From assembly GCF_030687495.1 (NCBI RefSeq), contig NZ_CP117435.1, positions 5,956,501-6,020,500 on the forward strand: a stretch of 64,000 nucleotides of DNA. Reading direction: 5' to 3'. The position numbers and the translations under genes are program-made. Positions 16,467 to 27,132 of this stretch are shown piece after piece. The notes below the pieces were generated by a model that was given only the letters and a program-made list of their open reading frames with translations, did not search any database and was not told the origin of the DNA. This stretch comes from Pseudomonas sp. FP453 (lineage in GTDB: Bacteria > Pseudomonadota > Gammaproteobacteria > Pseudomonadales > Pseudomonadaceae). Position 1 is the stretch's first letter. Every line of letters begins with the position of its first letter.

Positions 16467-17444
16467 ATGAAAGCTGTGCTGTGCAAAGCCTTCGGCCCTG
16501 CCGAAACCCTGGTGCTGGAAGAGGTCGCCAGCCCAGCGATCAAGAAGAACGAGATCCTGCTGGACGTGCATGCCGCCGGGGTCAACTTCCCGGACACCTT
16601 GATCATCGAGGGCAAGTACCAGTTCAAGCCGCCCTTCCCGTTCTCGCCGGGTGGCGAGGCAGCGGGTGTGGTCAGTGAAGTCGGCGAGAAGGTCAGCCAC
16701 CTCAAGGTCGGCGACCGGGTCATGGCCCTGACCGGCTGGGGCAGCTTTGCCGAGCAGGTCGCGGTGCCGGGCTACAACGTATTGCCGATCCCGCCGAGCA
16801 TGGACTTCAACACCGCCGCCGCCTTCAGCATGACCTACGGCACCTCGATGCACGCGCTGAAACAGCGCGCCCACCTGCAACCCGGCGAAACCCTGCTGGT
16901 CCTCGGCGCCTCCGGTGGCGTAGGCCTGGCCGCCGTGGAAATCGGCAAGGCCATGGGCGCCCGCGTGATCGCCGCCGCCAGCAGCGCCGACAAACTCGCG
17001 GTGGCCAAGGCGGCCGGCGCGGATGAGTTGATCAACTACAGCGAAACCAGCCTGAAAGACGAGATCAAGCGCCTCACCGACGGCAACGGCGCCGATGTGA
17101 TCTACGACCCGGTGGGCGGCGACCTGTTCGACCAGGCCATCCGCAGCATCGCCTGGAACGGGCGCTTACTGGTGGTGGGCTTTGCCAGCGGGCGTATTCC
17201 CGAGCTGCCGGTGAACCTGGCGTTGCTCAAGGGCGCGGCCGTGGTCGGCGTGTTCTGGGGCTCGTTTGCCCAGCGCCAGCCGCAGGACAATGCGGCGAAT
17301 TTCCAGCAGTTGTTTACCTGGTATGGCGAGGGCAAGTTGAAGCCGTTGGTGTCGCAGGTGTATCCGCTGGAGCAGGCGGCGCAGGCGATCAATGATTTGG
17401 GGCAGCGCCGGGCTGTCGGGAAAGTCGTCGTCCAAACCCGCTAG
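16467..17444 (+). CDS. NADPH:quinone oxidoreductase family protein
   Basis: 325-residue zinc-independent member of the MDR superfamily. Begins MKAVLCKAFGPAETLVLEEV; contains the catalytic-domain segment AAGVNFPDTLIIEG and the NADPH-binding motif GASGGVGLAAVEIGKAMGAR near residue 150. The usual structural zinc cysteines are absent. I used the ATG at 16467, preceded by AAAGGAAT, rather than an upstream frame start. The family reduces quinones or other enones with NADPH; the physiological substrate cannot be read. Single gene, followed by a REPIN. Confidence 0.88.
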   Translation: MKAVLCKAFGPAETLVLEEVASPAIKKNEILLDVHAAGVNFPDTLIIEGKYQFKPPFPFSPGGEAAGVVSEVGEKVSHLKVGDRVMALTGWGSFAEQVAVPGYNVLPIPPSMDFNTAAAFSMTYGTSMHALKQRAHLQPGETLLVLGASGGVGLAAVEIGKAMGARVIAAASSADKLAVAKAAGADELINYSETSLKDEIKRLTDGNGADVIYDPVGGDLFDQAIRSIAWNGRLLVVGFASGRIPELPVNLALLKGAAVVGVFWGSFAQRQPQDNAANFQQLFTWYGEGKLKPLVSQVYPLEQAAQAINDLGQRRAVGKVVVQTR

Positions 17445-17465
17445 CCCATGTGAAATACGGTCAAT

Positions 17466-17552
17466 GTGGGAGCTGGCTTGCCTGCGATAGCGGTGGGTCA
17501 GCCAACACATGTTTTGCTGATGGACCGCTATCGCAGGCAAGCCAGCTCCCAC
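17466..17552. repeat. REPIN, T-type
   Basis: Inverted doublet with GTGGGAGCTGGCTTGCCTGC at the left and its reverse complement at the right, 87 bases in total. Located after the quinone oxidoreductase stop and before the glpT control region. The inner sequence GATAGCGGTGGGTCAG is shared with the REPIN at 22965. Confidence 0.9.
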
Positions 17553-17609
17553 ATTTGATCTCCTACATTCTCAAGAGCATCAAACGACCCACACTTATCC
17601 ATTCGCGAC

Positions 17610-17627
17610 ATGTTCGTAAGAGAACAT
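17610..17627. promoter_or_regulatory. GlpR-like operator 1
   Basis: ATGTTCGTAAGAGAACAT, a near-perfect dyad that matches the GlpR consensus ATGTTCG-n4-CGAACAT except for one base. Located 109 bases upstream of the glpT start. Confidence 0.72.
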
Positions 17628-17671
17628 GCACTTGTGCTCATTTCCTGTGTTTGCAGATAAGAGGCGATGCT

Positions 17672-17689
17672 ATTTTCGGTAACGAAACT
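17672..17689. promoter_or_regulatory. GlpR-like operator 2
   Basis: ATTTTCGGTAACGAAACT, a weaker GlpR-type dyad (TTTCGGTAACGAAA is the palindromic core) centred 62 bases downstream of operator 1 and 56 bases upstream of glpT. Confidence 0.55.
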
Positions 17690-17735
17690 GTAACATTCGC
17701 ATCCGCAGTCAAAACAAGAAATTTGGAGCTCTTGA

Positions 17736-19073
17736 ATGTTTGCTTTCTTTCGACCTGCCGCACACCAGGCACCCCTGCCTGAAGAAAAAATAGACAGCAC
17801 CTACCGACGCCTGCGCTGGCAAATCTTCGCCGGTATTTTCTTCGGTTACGCCGGCTACTACCTGCTGCGCAAAAACTTCTCCCTGGCCATGCCCTACTTG
17901 ATCGACGAGGGTTATACCCGTGGCGAACTGGGCCTGGCGATGTCGGCCATCGCGATTGCCTACGGCCTGTCCAAGTTCCTCATGGGCCTGGTATCCGACC
18001 GCTCCAACCCGCGCTATTTCCTGCCCTTCGGCCTGCTGGTGTCAGCGGGTGTGATGTTCATTTTCGGTTTCGCACCTTGGGCGACGTCCAGCGTGACCAT
18101 GATGTTCATTTTGCTGTTCATCAACGGCTGGGCCCAAGGCATGGGCTGGCCGCCAAGTGGGCGGACCATGGTGCACTGGTGGTCGCAGAAAGAGCGCGGC
18201 GGCGTGGTGTCGGTATGGAACGTGGCGCATAACGTCGGCGGTGGCTTGATCGGCCCGCTGTTCCTGCTCGGCATGGCGTGGTTCAACGACTGGCACGCGG
18301 CGTTCTACGTGCCGGCCACCGTGGCGTTGGCCGTGGCGGCGTTTGCCTTCATCACCATGCGCGACACCCCGCAATCGGTCGGCCTGCCGCCGATCGAGAA
18401 GTACAAGAACGACTACCCGGAAGGCTATGACGCCAGCCACGAAGACGAATTCAGCGCCAAGGAAATCTTCGTCAAGTACGTGCTGCGCAACAAAATGCTC
18501 TGGTACATCGCCTTCGCCAACGTCTTCGTCTACCTGCTGCGCTACGGCGTGCTGGACTGGGCGCCGACGTACCTCAAGGAAGCCAAGCACTTCACCGTCG
18601 ACAAGTCGTCGTGGGCGTACTTCTTCTACGAGTGGGCAGGCATTCCGGGCACGCTGCTGTGCGGCTGGATGTCGGACAAGATCTTCCGTGGCAACCGTGG
18701 CCTGACCGGTATCGTGTTCATGGCCTTGGTGACAGTCGCGACCCTGGTGTACTGGCTCAACCCGCCGGGCAACCCGATGGTCGACATGATCGCGTTGTTC
18801 TCCATCGGCTTCCTGATCTACGGCCCAGTGATGTTGATCGGCTTGCAGGCGCTGGAACTGGCACCGAAGAAAGCCGCCGGTACGGCGGCGGGCTTCACTG
18901 GCTTGTTCGGTTACCTGGGCGGTTCGGTGGCGGCGAGTGCGGCCATGGGCTACACCGTGGACCACTTCGGCTGGGACGGTGGTTTTGTGCTGCTGATCGG
19001 CGCGTGCGTGCTGGCGATTGCGTTCCTGATCCCCACGCTGTGGCACACCAACAGCGTCAGTTCGGCGCGTTAA
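17736..19073 (+). CDS. glpT: Glycerol-3-phosphate transporter
   Basis: Inner-membrane MFS antiporter that imports sn-glycerol-3-phosphate in exchange for phosphate; 445 residues with about 12 hydrophobic spans. Strong family segments are [54 protein letters not shown] and the late [26 protein letters not shown] ribosome binding site precedes the ATG. Two GlpR-like operators lie upstream, which predicts repression by GlpR and induction by glycerol-3-phosphate. Its 3' end overlaps the intact version of the convergent chaC by four bases. Confidence 0.95.
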   Translation: MFAFFRPAAHQAPLPEEKIDSTYRRLRWQIFAGIFFGYAGYYLLRKNFSLAMPYLIDEGYTRGELGLAMSAIAIAYGLSKFLMGLVSDRSNPRYFLPFGLLVSAGVMFIFGFAPWATSSVTMMFILLFINGWAQGMGWPPSGRTMVHWWSQKERGGVVSVWNVAHNVGGGLIGPLFLLGMAWFNDWHAAFYVPATVALAVAAFAFITMRDTPQSVGLPPIEKYKNDYPEGYDASHEDEFSAKEIFVKYVLRNKMLWYIAFANVFVYLLRYGVLDWAPTYLKEAKHFTVDKSSWAYFFYEWAGIPGTLLCGWMSDKIFRGNRGLTGIVFMALVTVATLVYWLNPPGNPMVDMIALFSIGFLIYGPVMLIGLQALELAPKKAAGTAAGFTGLFGYLGGSVAASAAMGYTVDHFGWDGGFVLLIGACVLAIAFLIPTLWHTNSVSSAR

Positions 19074-19724
19074 CCGCCTGAACAATCCTTCGCACAACGC
19101 TTGAGCCGCGCCTCCAGATTCTTGTCTGGGCATGGCGTGGCTACGCAGGGCGTTGACGGTCTGCTCGACATAATCGCGCGTAGTGCCGTAACGCCCGCAA
19201 GCGCTTTGCAACACGTGGTTCAGCACAATGTCCGGCAAGTTGCCGGCGTAGCTGGGCAAGTGCCGCTCCAACACAAACCCCAACGCCTGCACCTGACTGC
19301 CATCTTCCAGACGGCAGCTGAGCCAGTGTGGCCGGTACGAGGGATAGGGCATTTCGCGGCACCACAGAGCGTACAACGAGGCTTCCAGCTGATCTTCCGG
19401 CAAGCGGTAGGCAAACCCGCTGCACGAGCCGCCGCGATCCAGGCCAAACACCAACCCCGGCACTTCCGGCGTACCCCGATGCTCGTGGGACCACAAGTAC
19501 AGGCCACGGTGATAACCGTGGACCCGTGCCCGCACCCGTTGCGTCGAGGAACATTCCGGGCGCCAGATCAGCGAACCGTAAGCAAAAAGCCAGACCGGCC
19601 CACCCTGATGCCGGGCCATGGTGGCCTGCATCGAGCTCATCAACTGTTCGTGAGTGAGTTGCGGCCCAAGATCGAGCCGCGGAGGGTAAGCCAATTGCAT
19701 AAGATCGGATTCAATAACGGTCAT
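19070..19724 (-). pseudogene. chaC: ChaC-like gamma-glutamylcyclotransferase, frameshifted near the 3' end
   Basis: ChaC-type enzymes cleave glutathione to 5-oxoproline and Cys-Gly. The N-terminal two-thirds is intact: VWLFAYGSLIWRPE carries the YGSL substrate motif, and FAYRLPEDQLEASLYALWCR is family-typical. At residue 198 (HAMP) the frame leaves the expected path at a CCC run (plus-strand GGG at 19128-19130). Removing one C gives MPDKNLEARLKRCAKD, then SGG and a stop at 19070. As it stands, the frame continues for about 360 codons antisense to glpT. The core domain is complete, so the enzyme could still work; a sequencing error is possible. Confidence 0.75.
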
Positions 19725-19750
19725 GGCAGATCGCTTAGGTCGCCTGTTTG

Positions 19751-22138
19751 TTACCAGTTGTAAGCAACTTTACCGTAATAAAACGCGCCGCTGTAACCGT
19801 ACGGCGAAAAAGTGCTGTAGGCGAGGTTGCCGCCGCTGCTGGCGAACGCGTTGACCTTTTCCGGGTACTTGTCGGTGACGTTGTCGCCGCCCAGGGTGAA
19901 GGTCCAGTTCTGCAACTTGTAGTCCGCCGACAGGTCCAGCACCCACGCCGCCTTGAAAGTCTGGTCGTTGACCTTGTCCGCCTGATAGCTGGTGAATTCA
20001 CCATAGCGCACCAGATTGCTGTGCAGCGCCCAATTGCCGAAGGTGAAGTCGTTGCCCAGGCTCAGCTTGTGTTCCGGCGTGGTGTCGCCGAGCAAACCGC
20101 TTTTCTCGCGACGGTCCACGCGCACCAGGTTGGCGCCGAGGCTGTCGAGGATCGCCGGGTTGGCCTTCACGTCCGTGACTTTGGTGTGGTTGTAGTTGTA
20201 GCCCACCGTGCTGTTCCAGCGGATGCCGTTATCGAACTGGTAGCGGTAGTTGGCCACCAGGTCGACGCCGTCGGTGCTGGTGTCGGTGGCGTTGGTGAAG
20301 TAGCGCGCGGTGGTGTAGTTGATGTTGCCGACGCCGTTGGCTTGCAGGTAGGCCTGGGTCGCCGGGCTCAGGTTGAGGTTGGACGACAGGCTGATGCGGT
20401 CGCGAATATCGATGCGGTACACATCCACCGTCAGCGTCAGGTCATCGGCGGGTTCCAGCACCAGGCCAAGGCTGTAGTTGCGCGATTTCTCGGCCTTCAG
20501 GTCTTCTGCGCCGAGCAGGCGCGCGACCTGGCTGGAGGCCGGGAACGTGCCGGCTTCGCGGATTTCGCTGCCGATCAGTTGCGACGAGGTAAACGCAAAG
20601 TTCTGCTGGGCCAGGGACGGCGCGCGGAAGCCGTTGGAGATACTGCCGCGCAAGGCCACTTGCGGGGTGAAGTCGTAGCGGGCCGACAGCGAACCGCTGA
20701 CGTTGGAGCCGAAGTCACTGTAGTCCTCATGCCGCACGGCGGCGGAGGCGCTGAGTTTTTCGGTGAAGTTGGTTTCCAGGTCCAGGTACTGCGCCCAGTT
20801 GTGGCGTGAACTGCTGCCGGCGTCTGCCTCACGGAAACCGCCGAGGCCCGAACTGCCAGTCTGGTAGTAGGACGCAGCGTCACCCGCTTCGATTTCATAA
20901 CCCTGGCGCAGGTATTCGCCGCCAAACGCCACGGATACCGGGTACGGCAGGAACCCCACGTCGAACTCACGGGACAGGTCCAGGCTGACCTGCTTCTGGT
21001 CGTTGCTCAGGGTGCCGTTGTCGAACTTGCGCGGTGTGGTCAGGCCCAGGGAGGTGTTGATGGTTTCGGTGCTGAGTTCGTACTGGTTCTTGCCGTAGTT
21101 GGCCGACAGGTCGTAATGCCAGTCATAGGCCAGCAACCCGCGCAGGCCCACCACCAGCGAGGTGTCTTCGAGGTTGCCCTTGATCAGCGGCAGGTAGCCA
21201 TTGGGGTTGAGCGCCGCGATATTGTTCGACGCATTGCTCGCCCGGTAGAACGCCGCCGTCTCGCCGCGCCGCTTGCTGTAGCCGCCGAAGCTGTAGAACT
21301 CGGCGGCATCGTTGAAGGCATATTCGGAGTTGAACTGGAACTTGCCTTCATTGGTCGCCGGCTCGCCCTGGCGGAACACCTGCTGGCCATAGGTAGTGGA
21401 GCCGATGCTGGCCGCGCGGTAATCCTTGCCGGCACGGTTGGTGTAATCGTTGTCGGCACCTTCGCCGGAAAGGCTGATAAAACCGTTGTCGCCCAGCGCC
21501 AGCCCGGTGTTGCCGCTGATGTTGCGCTGGATGCCGTCGCCCTTCTTGTACTGGCCGAACTTGCTGGAGATCGAGCCGCCATGGTCGGCGTGCTTGAGGA
21601 TCACGTTGATCACCCCGGCAATCGCGTCAGAGCCGTAGCGCGCCGAGGCGCCGTCGCGCAGCACTTCGATGTGGTCAACGGCCGACAGCGGGATCGCGTT
21701 CAGGTCCGCCGGCGCCGAGCCACGGCCCACCGCACCGCCGAGGTTGACGAAGGCGCTGGTGTGACGGCGCTTGCCGTTGACCAGCACCAGCACCTGATCC
21801 GGCGACAGCCCGCGCAACTGCGCCGGGCGCACCAACTCGGCGCCATCCACCAGGCTTGGGCGTGGGAAGTTGATCGATGGGATCAAGCGCGCCAATACCG
21901 CCCCCAACTCATCGGAGCCGGTGCTGCGCAGGGTATCGCCGGAGATCACATCAACCGGCGACAGCGAGGCGCTGGCGGTGCGCTCCTGGGCGCGGGTGCC
22001 GGTGACGATCACGGTGTCGAGTTTAGGTGCGTCGGTGGCAGACGTTTCTGCCGCGAATACTGGATTGAAGCCTGCGGCGGTCAGCAAATTGGCCGACAAA
22101 ATCGCCGAGTACAGCGCGTGTTTTTTGTAGCTCCCCAT
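19751..22138 (-). CDS. TonB-dependent outer-membrane receptor
   Basis: 795 residues. Signal peptide to about residue 30 (NPVFAAE), a TonB-box region (DTVIVTGTRA), the plug domain with LRGLSPDQVLVLVNGKRRHT and VLRDGASARYGSDAIAGVIN, then a 22-strand barrel ending in the aromatic GKVAYNW typical of barrel insertion. Start is supported by AAGGGGAG upstream. There is no Fur-like box; instead an AT-rich leader with an 8-base direct repeat precedes it. The ligand is unknown; the absence of a Fur box argues against a siderophore, but weakly. Confidence 0.9.
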   Translation of the reverse strand: MGSYKKHALYSAILSANLLTAAGFNPVFAAETSATDAPKLDTVIVTGTRAQERTASASLSPVDVISGDTLRSTGSDELGAVLARLIPSINFPRPSLVDGAELVRPAQLRGLSPDQVLVLVNGKRRHTSAFVNLGGAVGRGSAPADLNAIPLSAVDHIEVLRDGASARYGSDAIAGVINVILKHADHGGSISSKFGQYKKGDGIQRNISGNTGLALGDNGFISLSGEGADNDYTNRAGKDYRAASIGSTTYGQQVFRQGEPATNEGKFQFNSEYAFNDAAEFYSFGGYSKRRGETAAFYRASNASNNIAALNPNGYLPLIKGNLEDTSLVVGLRGLLAYDWHYDLSANYGKNQYELSTETINTSLGLTTPRKFDNGTLSNDQKQVSLDLSREFDVGFLPYPVSVAFGGEYLRQGYEIEAGDAASYYQTGSSGLGGFREADAGSSSRHNWAQYLDLETNFTEKLSASAAVRHEDYSDFGSNVSGSLSARYDFTPQVALRGSISNGFRAPSLAQQNFAFTSSQLIGSEIREAGTFPASSQVARLLGAEDLKAEKSRNYSLGLVLEPADDLTLTVDVYRIDIRDRISLSSNLNLSPATQAYLQANGVGNINYTTARYFTNATDTSTDGVDLVANYRYQFDNGIRWNSTVGYNYNHTKVTDVKANPAILDSLGANLVRVDRREKSGLLGDTTPEHKLSLGNDFTFGNWALHSNLVRYGEFTSYQADKVNDQTFKAAWVLDLSADYKLQNWTFTLGGDNVTDKYPEKVNAFASSGGNLAYSTFSPYGYSGAFYYGKVAYNW

Positions 22139-22464
22139 ACCGCTCCCCTTGGAATCAAGACTCAGAGCGTCATGCCCTGAATGCGTACGATCGATCCGGC
22201 TGGCGGGCGGTGGCGGTCAGTTATTGGTGGTTGGCAGAAAGTCGGTAGTCCGTTGCGATATAGCTTAATGATATCTATGTAACAAATTAAATACCTTTAA
22301 AGCATAAGCGAATGCATAAGCAAACCGCCCCACTCGTCAGGATTGAGTCCACCAATCCCGCTACTTTCAGCCCCGGTTCAGCCTGGGATCGCAGCAAGTC
22401 GTCAAAATAGCGCACACAACGACCCACCTAGCCGCCCTTCAAACCGACTATCGAGGTCGCACCC
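22139..22464. other. Divergent AT-rich control region with direct repeat
   Basis: 326 bases between the TonB receptor and the small outer-membrane protein gene, read in opposite directions. 22255-22320 is clearly A+T-rich against the surroundings. GCATAAGC occurs twice, at 22302-22309 and 22314-22321, spaced 12 bases. No known operator is recognised. Confidence 0.5.
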
Positions 22465-22947
22465 ATGAAAAAATTCCGACTGCCTGGCCTGCTGTTCCTG
22501 GCCCAGGCCACCACGGCACTGGCGGGCGAAGCGCCGGTTACCAGCGATGACAAAGGCTTCTGGTATGCGCAGACCAGCGTCTACACCCGGCACTTCGCGC
22601 CCGACCCCGAGCACAACAATAATCAGGACCTGATTGGCCTGGAGCGCAATGAGGCCTCAGGCTTTGTGTATGGCGGGGCGACGTTTCGCAACTCGTTCAG
22701 GCAGCGCTCTTACTATGCGTACGCGGGCAAGCGCTACGACATGGCCGACTATCCGGTGTACTTGAAGCTGACAGGCGGGGCGATCCAGGGTTATCGCGGC
22801 AAATACCGCGACAAGATCCCGTTGAACCGTTTTGGTGTGGCGCCGGTGATCATTCCGTCAGTGGGAACCCACTACGGGCCGGTGGCGGCGGAGTTGGTGT
22901 TGCTGGGGTTCAATGCGGCGATGGTGACCACTGGCGTACGTTTCTGA
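22465..22947 (+). CDS. Small outer-membrane barrel-like protein
   Basis: 160 residues with a signal peptide (to about residue 20, ALAG). The mature part alternates polar and aromatic residues (KGFWYAQTSVYTRHF, FRQRSYYAYAGKRYDMADYP, AAMVTTGVRF) and ends in phenylalanine, as in small outer-membrane beta-barrels. IPLNRFGVAPVIIPSVGTHY looks like a conserved core. Related proteins have sometimes been labelled sn-glycerol-3-phosphate transporter, which the sequence does not support. Size and shape recall PagP-like enzymes, but I cannot confirm homology. Confidence 0.7.
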   Translation: MKKFRLPGLLFLAQATTALAGEAPVTSDDKGFWYAQTSVYTRHFAPDPEHNNNQDLIGLERNEASGFVYGGATFRNSFRQRSYYAYAGKRYDMADYPVYLKLTGGAIQGYRGKYRDKIPLNRFGVAPVIIPSVGTHYGPVAAELVLLGFNAAMVTTGVRF

Positions 22948-22964
22948 AAACACTGCAAATCACT

Positions 22965-23051
22965 GTGGGAGCTGGCTTGCCTGCGATAGCGGTGGGTCAG
23001 GAAAATATGGGTTGGCTGGCATACCGCTATCGCAGGCAAGCCAGCTCCCAC
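22965..23051. repeat. REPIN, T-type
   Basis: Inverted doublet of the GTGGGAGCTGGCTTGCCTGC core, 87 bases, between the convergent outer-membrane protein gene and the ferredoxin-reductase gene. Confidence 0.9.
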
Positions 23052-23069
23052 AGGGGTTCAGCGTAGGCT

Positions 23070-24038
23070 TCAGGGGCGTGGGGCGTAGGCAAACACGTCG
23101 GCGCGCATCTGGTGCGCATCCATCCCGGCCTCGACCAACGCATCCAGAGTGCCGTAGATCATCGCCGGTGAACCGCTGGCGTAGACGTGCACGGCCTTGA
23201 GGTCGCTGATGTCTTCGCACACCGCTTCATGCAACAACCCGCAGCGCCCTTCCCAGCCGCACAGGTCGCTGACGACCTTGTGCAGGAACAGGTTGGGCAG
23301 TTGCTGCCACTGGTCCCAGTGTTCGATCTCGTAGAAGTCTTCCGGGCGCCGCACGCCCCAGTACAGGTGCACCGGGTGCTTGAAGCCGGAAGCGCGGCAG
23401 TGTTCGATCAGGCTGTGCATCTGCGCCATGCCGGTGCCGGCGGCGATCAAGACCAGTGGCCCGTCCGGCAATTCGGCCAGGTGGGTGTCGCCAAAGGGCA
23501 GTTCGATGCGTGCCATCTGGTCGCGCTGCAGCTGCGCCAGCAGGCTGCGGGCGCTGTCTTCACGGGCCAGCACATGCAGTTCCAGCTCACGCCCGCCGTG
23601 GGGCGCCGACGCCAGGGAGAACGCCGACTTCTCGCCATTGTCCCGCTCGATCATCAGGTATTGCCCGGCGTGGTAACGCACCGCCTTGCCGGCCGGCGCG
23701 CGCAGGCGCACGCGCCACACGTCGCCACCGACGTCCACGCACTCGCTCAATTGGCACGACAACTTGCGCAACGGCAACTCTCCCGGTGCCAGCACGCCAT
23801 CCCACAGCACGATGCAATCTTCCAGCGGCTCGGCAATGCAAGTGTAGAACTCACCGTGGTCGCGCACCTCACCGGCTTGCTGCACCCGGCCTTCCACCAG
23901 CAGCGCGGCGCATATATGGCACACGCCGTTGCGACAGGCCTGGGGGCATTCGTAGCCCAGGCGCCGCGCGCCTTCGAGGATTCGCTCGCCGGGGACCAGC
24001 TCCAGGATGGCGCCGGAAGGTTGCAGGGTTACACGCAT
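23070..24038 (-). CDS. 2Fe-2S ferredoxin-type flavin oxidoreductase (CDP-6-deoxy-glucoseen reductase-like)
   Basis: 322 residues. An N-terminal plant-type ferredoxin domain has the cluster cysteines C35, C40, C43 and C67 (ACRNGVCHIC and YTCIAEP). Next come a flavin-binding domain (HAGQYLMIERDNG, SAFSLASAP) and a C-terminal NAD domain (LIAAGTGMAQMHSLIEHC). I placed the start at 24038, where ATG overlaps the ubiD stop (TGATG). Annotated homologues are called CDP-6-deoxy-delta-3,4-glucoseen reductase, but no deoxysugar genes are present. Coupling to ubiD parallels the ubiD-fre pair in E. coli, so a reductase for flavin or ubiquinone chemistry is a fair guess. Confidence 0.85.
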   Translation of the reverse strand: MRVTLQPSGAILELVPGERILEGARRLGYECPQACRNGVCHICAALLVEGRVQQAGEVRDHGEFYTCIAEPLEDCIVLWDGVLAPGELPLRKLSCQLSECVDVGGDVWRVRLRAPAGKAVRYHAGQYLMIERDNGEKSAFSLASAPHGGRELELHVLAREDSARSLLAQLQRDQMARIELPFGDTHLAELPDGPLVLIAAGTGMAQMHSLIEHCRASGFKHPVHLYWGVRRPEDFYEIEHWDQWQQLPNLFLHKVVSDLCGWEGRCGLLHEAVCEDISDLKAVHVYASGSPAMIYGTLDALVEAGMDAHQMRADVFAYAPRP

Positions 24039-25504
24039 CAATCTATTCCCAATTCTTTCCACATGGCATCGACACGGGCCGTGACGGCTTCATCCTTGAC
24101 GATCACCCGGCCCCACTCGCGGGTGGTTTCACCCGGCCACTTGTGCGTGGCGTCCAGGCCCATCTTCGAGCCCAGGCCCGACACCGGCGAGGCGAAGTCG
24201 AGGTAGTCGATCGGCGTGTTGTCGATCATCACCGTGTCGCGCTTGGGGTCCATGCGCGTGGTGATGGCCCAGATCACGTCGTTCCAGTCGCGGGCGTTGA
24301 TATCGTCGTCGGTGACAATAACGAACTTGGTGTACATGAACTGTCGCAAAAACGACCACACACCGAGCATTACCCGCTTGGCATGGCCCGGGTACGACTT
24401 CTTCATGGTCACGATGGCCATGCGGTACGAGCAGCCTTCGGGCGGCAGGTAGAAGTCGGTGATTTCCGGGAATTGCTTTTGCAGGATCGGCACGAACACT
24501 TCGTTGAGCGCCACGCCAAGGATCGCCGGCTCATCCGGCGGACGGCCGGTGTAGGTGCTGTGGTAGATCGGCTTGATCCGGTGGGTGATGCGCTCGACGG
24601 TGAACACCGGGAAGCTGTCGACTTCGTTGTAGTAACCGGTGTGATCGCCGTACGGGCCTTCATCGGCCATTTCGCCCGGGTGAATCACGCCTTCAAGGAT
24701 GATTTCGGCGGTGGCCGGCACTTGCAGGTCGTTGCCACGGCACTTCACCAGCTCGGTGCGGTTGCCGCGCAGCAGGCCGGCGAAGGCGTACTCGGACAGG
24801 CTGTCGGGCACCGGGGTTACGGCGCCGAGGATGGTGGCTGGATCGGCGCCGAGGGCGACCGATACCGGGAACGGCTGGCCCGGGTGCTTCTCGCACCACT
24901 CACGGAAGTCCAGCGCGCCGCCACGGTGGCTCAGCCAGCGCATGATCACCTTGTTGCGGCCGATCACTTGCTGGCGGTAGATGCCGAGGTTCTGGCGGTC
25001 CTTGTTCGGGCCTTTGGTGACGGTCAGGCCCCAGGTGATCAGCGGGCCGACGTCGCCGGGCCAGCAGGTCTGCACCGGGAGCATGGCCAGGTCGACGTCA
25101 TCGCCTTCGATGACCACTTCCTGGCACACCGCGTCCTTGACCACCTTGGGCGCCATGGCAATGATCTTGCGGAAGATCGGCAGCTTCGACCAGGCATCCT
25201 TCAAACCCTTGGGCGGCTCGGGTTCCTTGAGGAAGGCCAGCAGCTTGCCGATCTCGCGCAGTTCGCTGACCGATTCGGCGCCCATGCCAAAGGCCACGCG
25301 CTCGGGCGTGCCGAACAGGTTGCCGAGCACCGGGATGTCATAGCCGGTCGGGTTTTCGAACAGCAGCGCCGGGCCCTTGTTGCGCAGGGTGCGGTCGCAA
25401 ATCTCAGTCATTTCCAGGACCGGGGACACCGGCATCTGGATACGTTTCAACTCTCCGCGCTGCTCAAGTTGCTGCACGAAATCCCGAAGATCCTTGAATT
25501 TCAT
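24038..25504 (-). CDS. ubiD: 4-hydroxy-3-polyprenylbenzoate decarboxylase
   Basis: Prenylated-FMN-dependent decarboxylase of ubiquinone biosynthesis, 488 residues. Starts [20 protein letters not shown]; includes [19 protein letters not shown], the catalytic-loop region [20 protein letters not shown] (E..E..D-type acid network), and [19 protein letters not shown]. The ATG at 25504 matches the family length; the open frame runs another 85 codons upstream with no similarity. It precedes the ferredoxin-reductase with a one-base overlap. Confidence 0.95.
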   Translation of the reverse strand: MKFKDLRDFVQQLEQRGELKRIQMPVSPVLEMTEICDRTLRNKGPALLFENPTGYDIPVLGNLFGTPERVAFGMGAESVSELREIGKLLAFLKEPEPPKGLKDAWSKLPIFRKIIAMAPKVVKDAVCQEVVIEGDDVDLAMLPVQTCWPGDVGPLITWGLTVTKGPNKDRQNLGIYRQQVIGRNKVIMRWLSHRGGALDFREWCEKHPGQPFPVSVALGADPATILGAVTPVPDSLSEYAFAGLLRGNRTELVKCRGNDLQVPATAEIILEGVIHPGEMADEGPYGDHTGYYNEVDSFPVFTVERITHRIKPIYHSTYTGRPPDEPAILGVALNEVFVPILQKQFPEITDFYLPPEGCSYRMAIVTMKKSYPGHAKRVMLGVWSFLRQFMYTKFVIVTDDDINARDWNDVIWAITTRMDPKRDTVMIDNTPIDYLDFASPVSGLGSKMGLDATHKWPGETTREWGRVIVKDEAVTARVDAMWKELGID

Positions 25505-25586
25505 TAACCATGCCACCCGTAAAATAGGCGTACATCCTACCTGCTCCGAGGGGCATTTGGCTGCCGGGCGCTGAAAAAGCGGGCGC

Positions 25587-25615
25587 AAAAAAAATGGCGC
25601 CCCTGAGGGCGCCAT
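25587..25615 (-). terminator. Rho-gene intrinsic terminator
   Basis: On the minus strand ATGGCGCCC pairs with GGGCGCCAT (25594-25602 with 25607-25615) around a 4-base loop, followed by eight T residues. It lies 24 bases after the rho stop. Confidence 0.88.
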
Positions 25616-25638
25616 TCTTTCGGACCTGAAACGCGGTA

Positions 25639-26898
<1,260 letters not shown>

Positions 26899-27094
26899 AT
26901 AGGAATGACGTAATCATTTATGGAGGGGGGAAATTAAGCTTTTGGCTTAATGAGGCCGCGCCGCAGAGAAGGCGACAGGATCGCGTACTAATCGAAAAGG
27001 AGTGCGTCGGCGACGGCATGCAGGGGGCAGTGGAGAAACCAGTGCGGGGCCGAATGTACCACCTGAGTTTCGGAGCGTCTAGCCCTGTTTCACG

Positions 27095-27124
27095 AAAAAG
27101 CCCCGCAATTTGCGGGGCTTTTTT
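27095..27124. terminator. trxA terminator (bidirectional)
   Basis: AAGCCCCGCA and TGCGGGGCTT form a stem (27098-27120) flanked by an A-run on one side and a T-run on the other. It lies 9 bases after the trxA stop and can act on the minus strand. Confidence 0.88.
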
Positions 27125-27132
27125 GACGACGT

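Noticed and set aside
18042..19070. Long C-terminal extension of the chaC frame.
   Set aside because: It is the antisense strand of glpT, read out of the true frame after the CCC slip; not a real domain.
23070..24038. Deoxysugar biosynthesis role for the ferredoxin-reductase.
   Set aside because: No deoxysugar genes are in the window; the name comes from family annotation, and ubiD coupling points elsewhere.
23456..25507. 683-residue plus-strand open frame across ubiD and its neighbour.
   Set aside because: Antisense to two conserved genes, with no motif of any kind.
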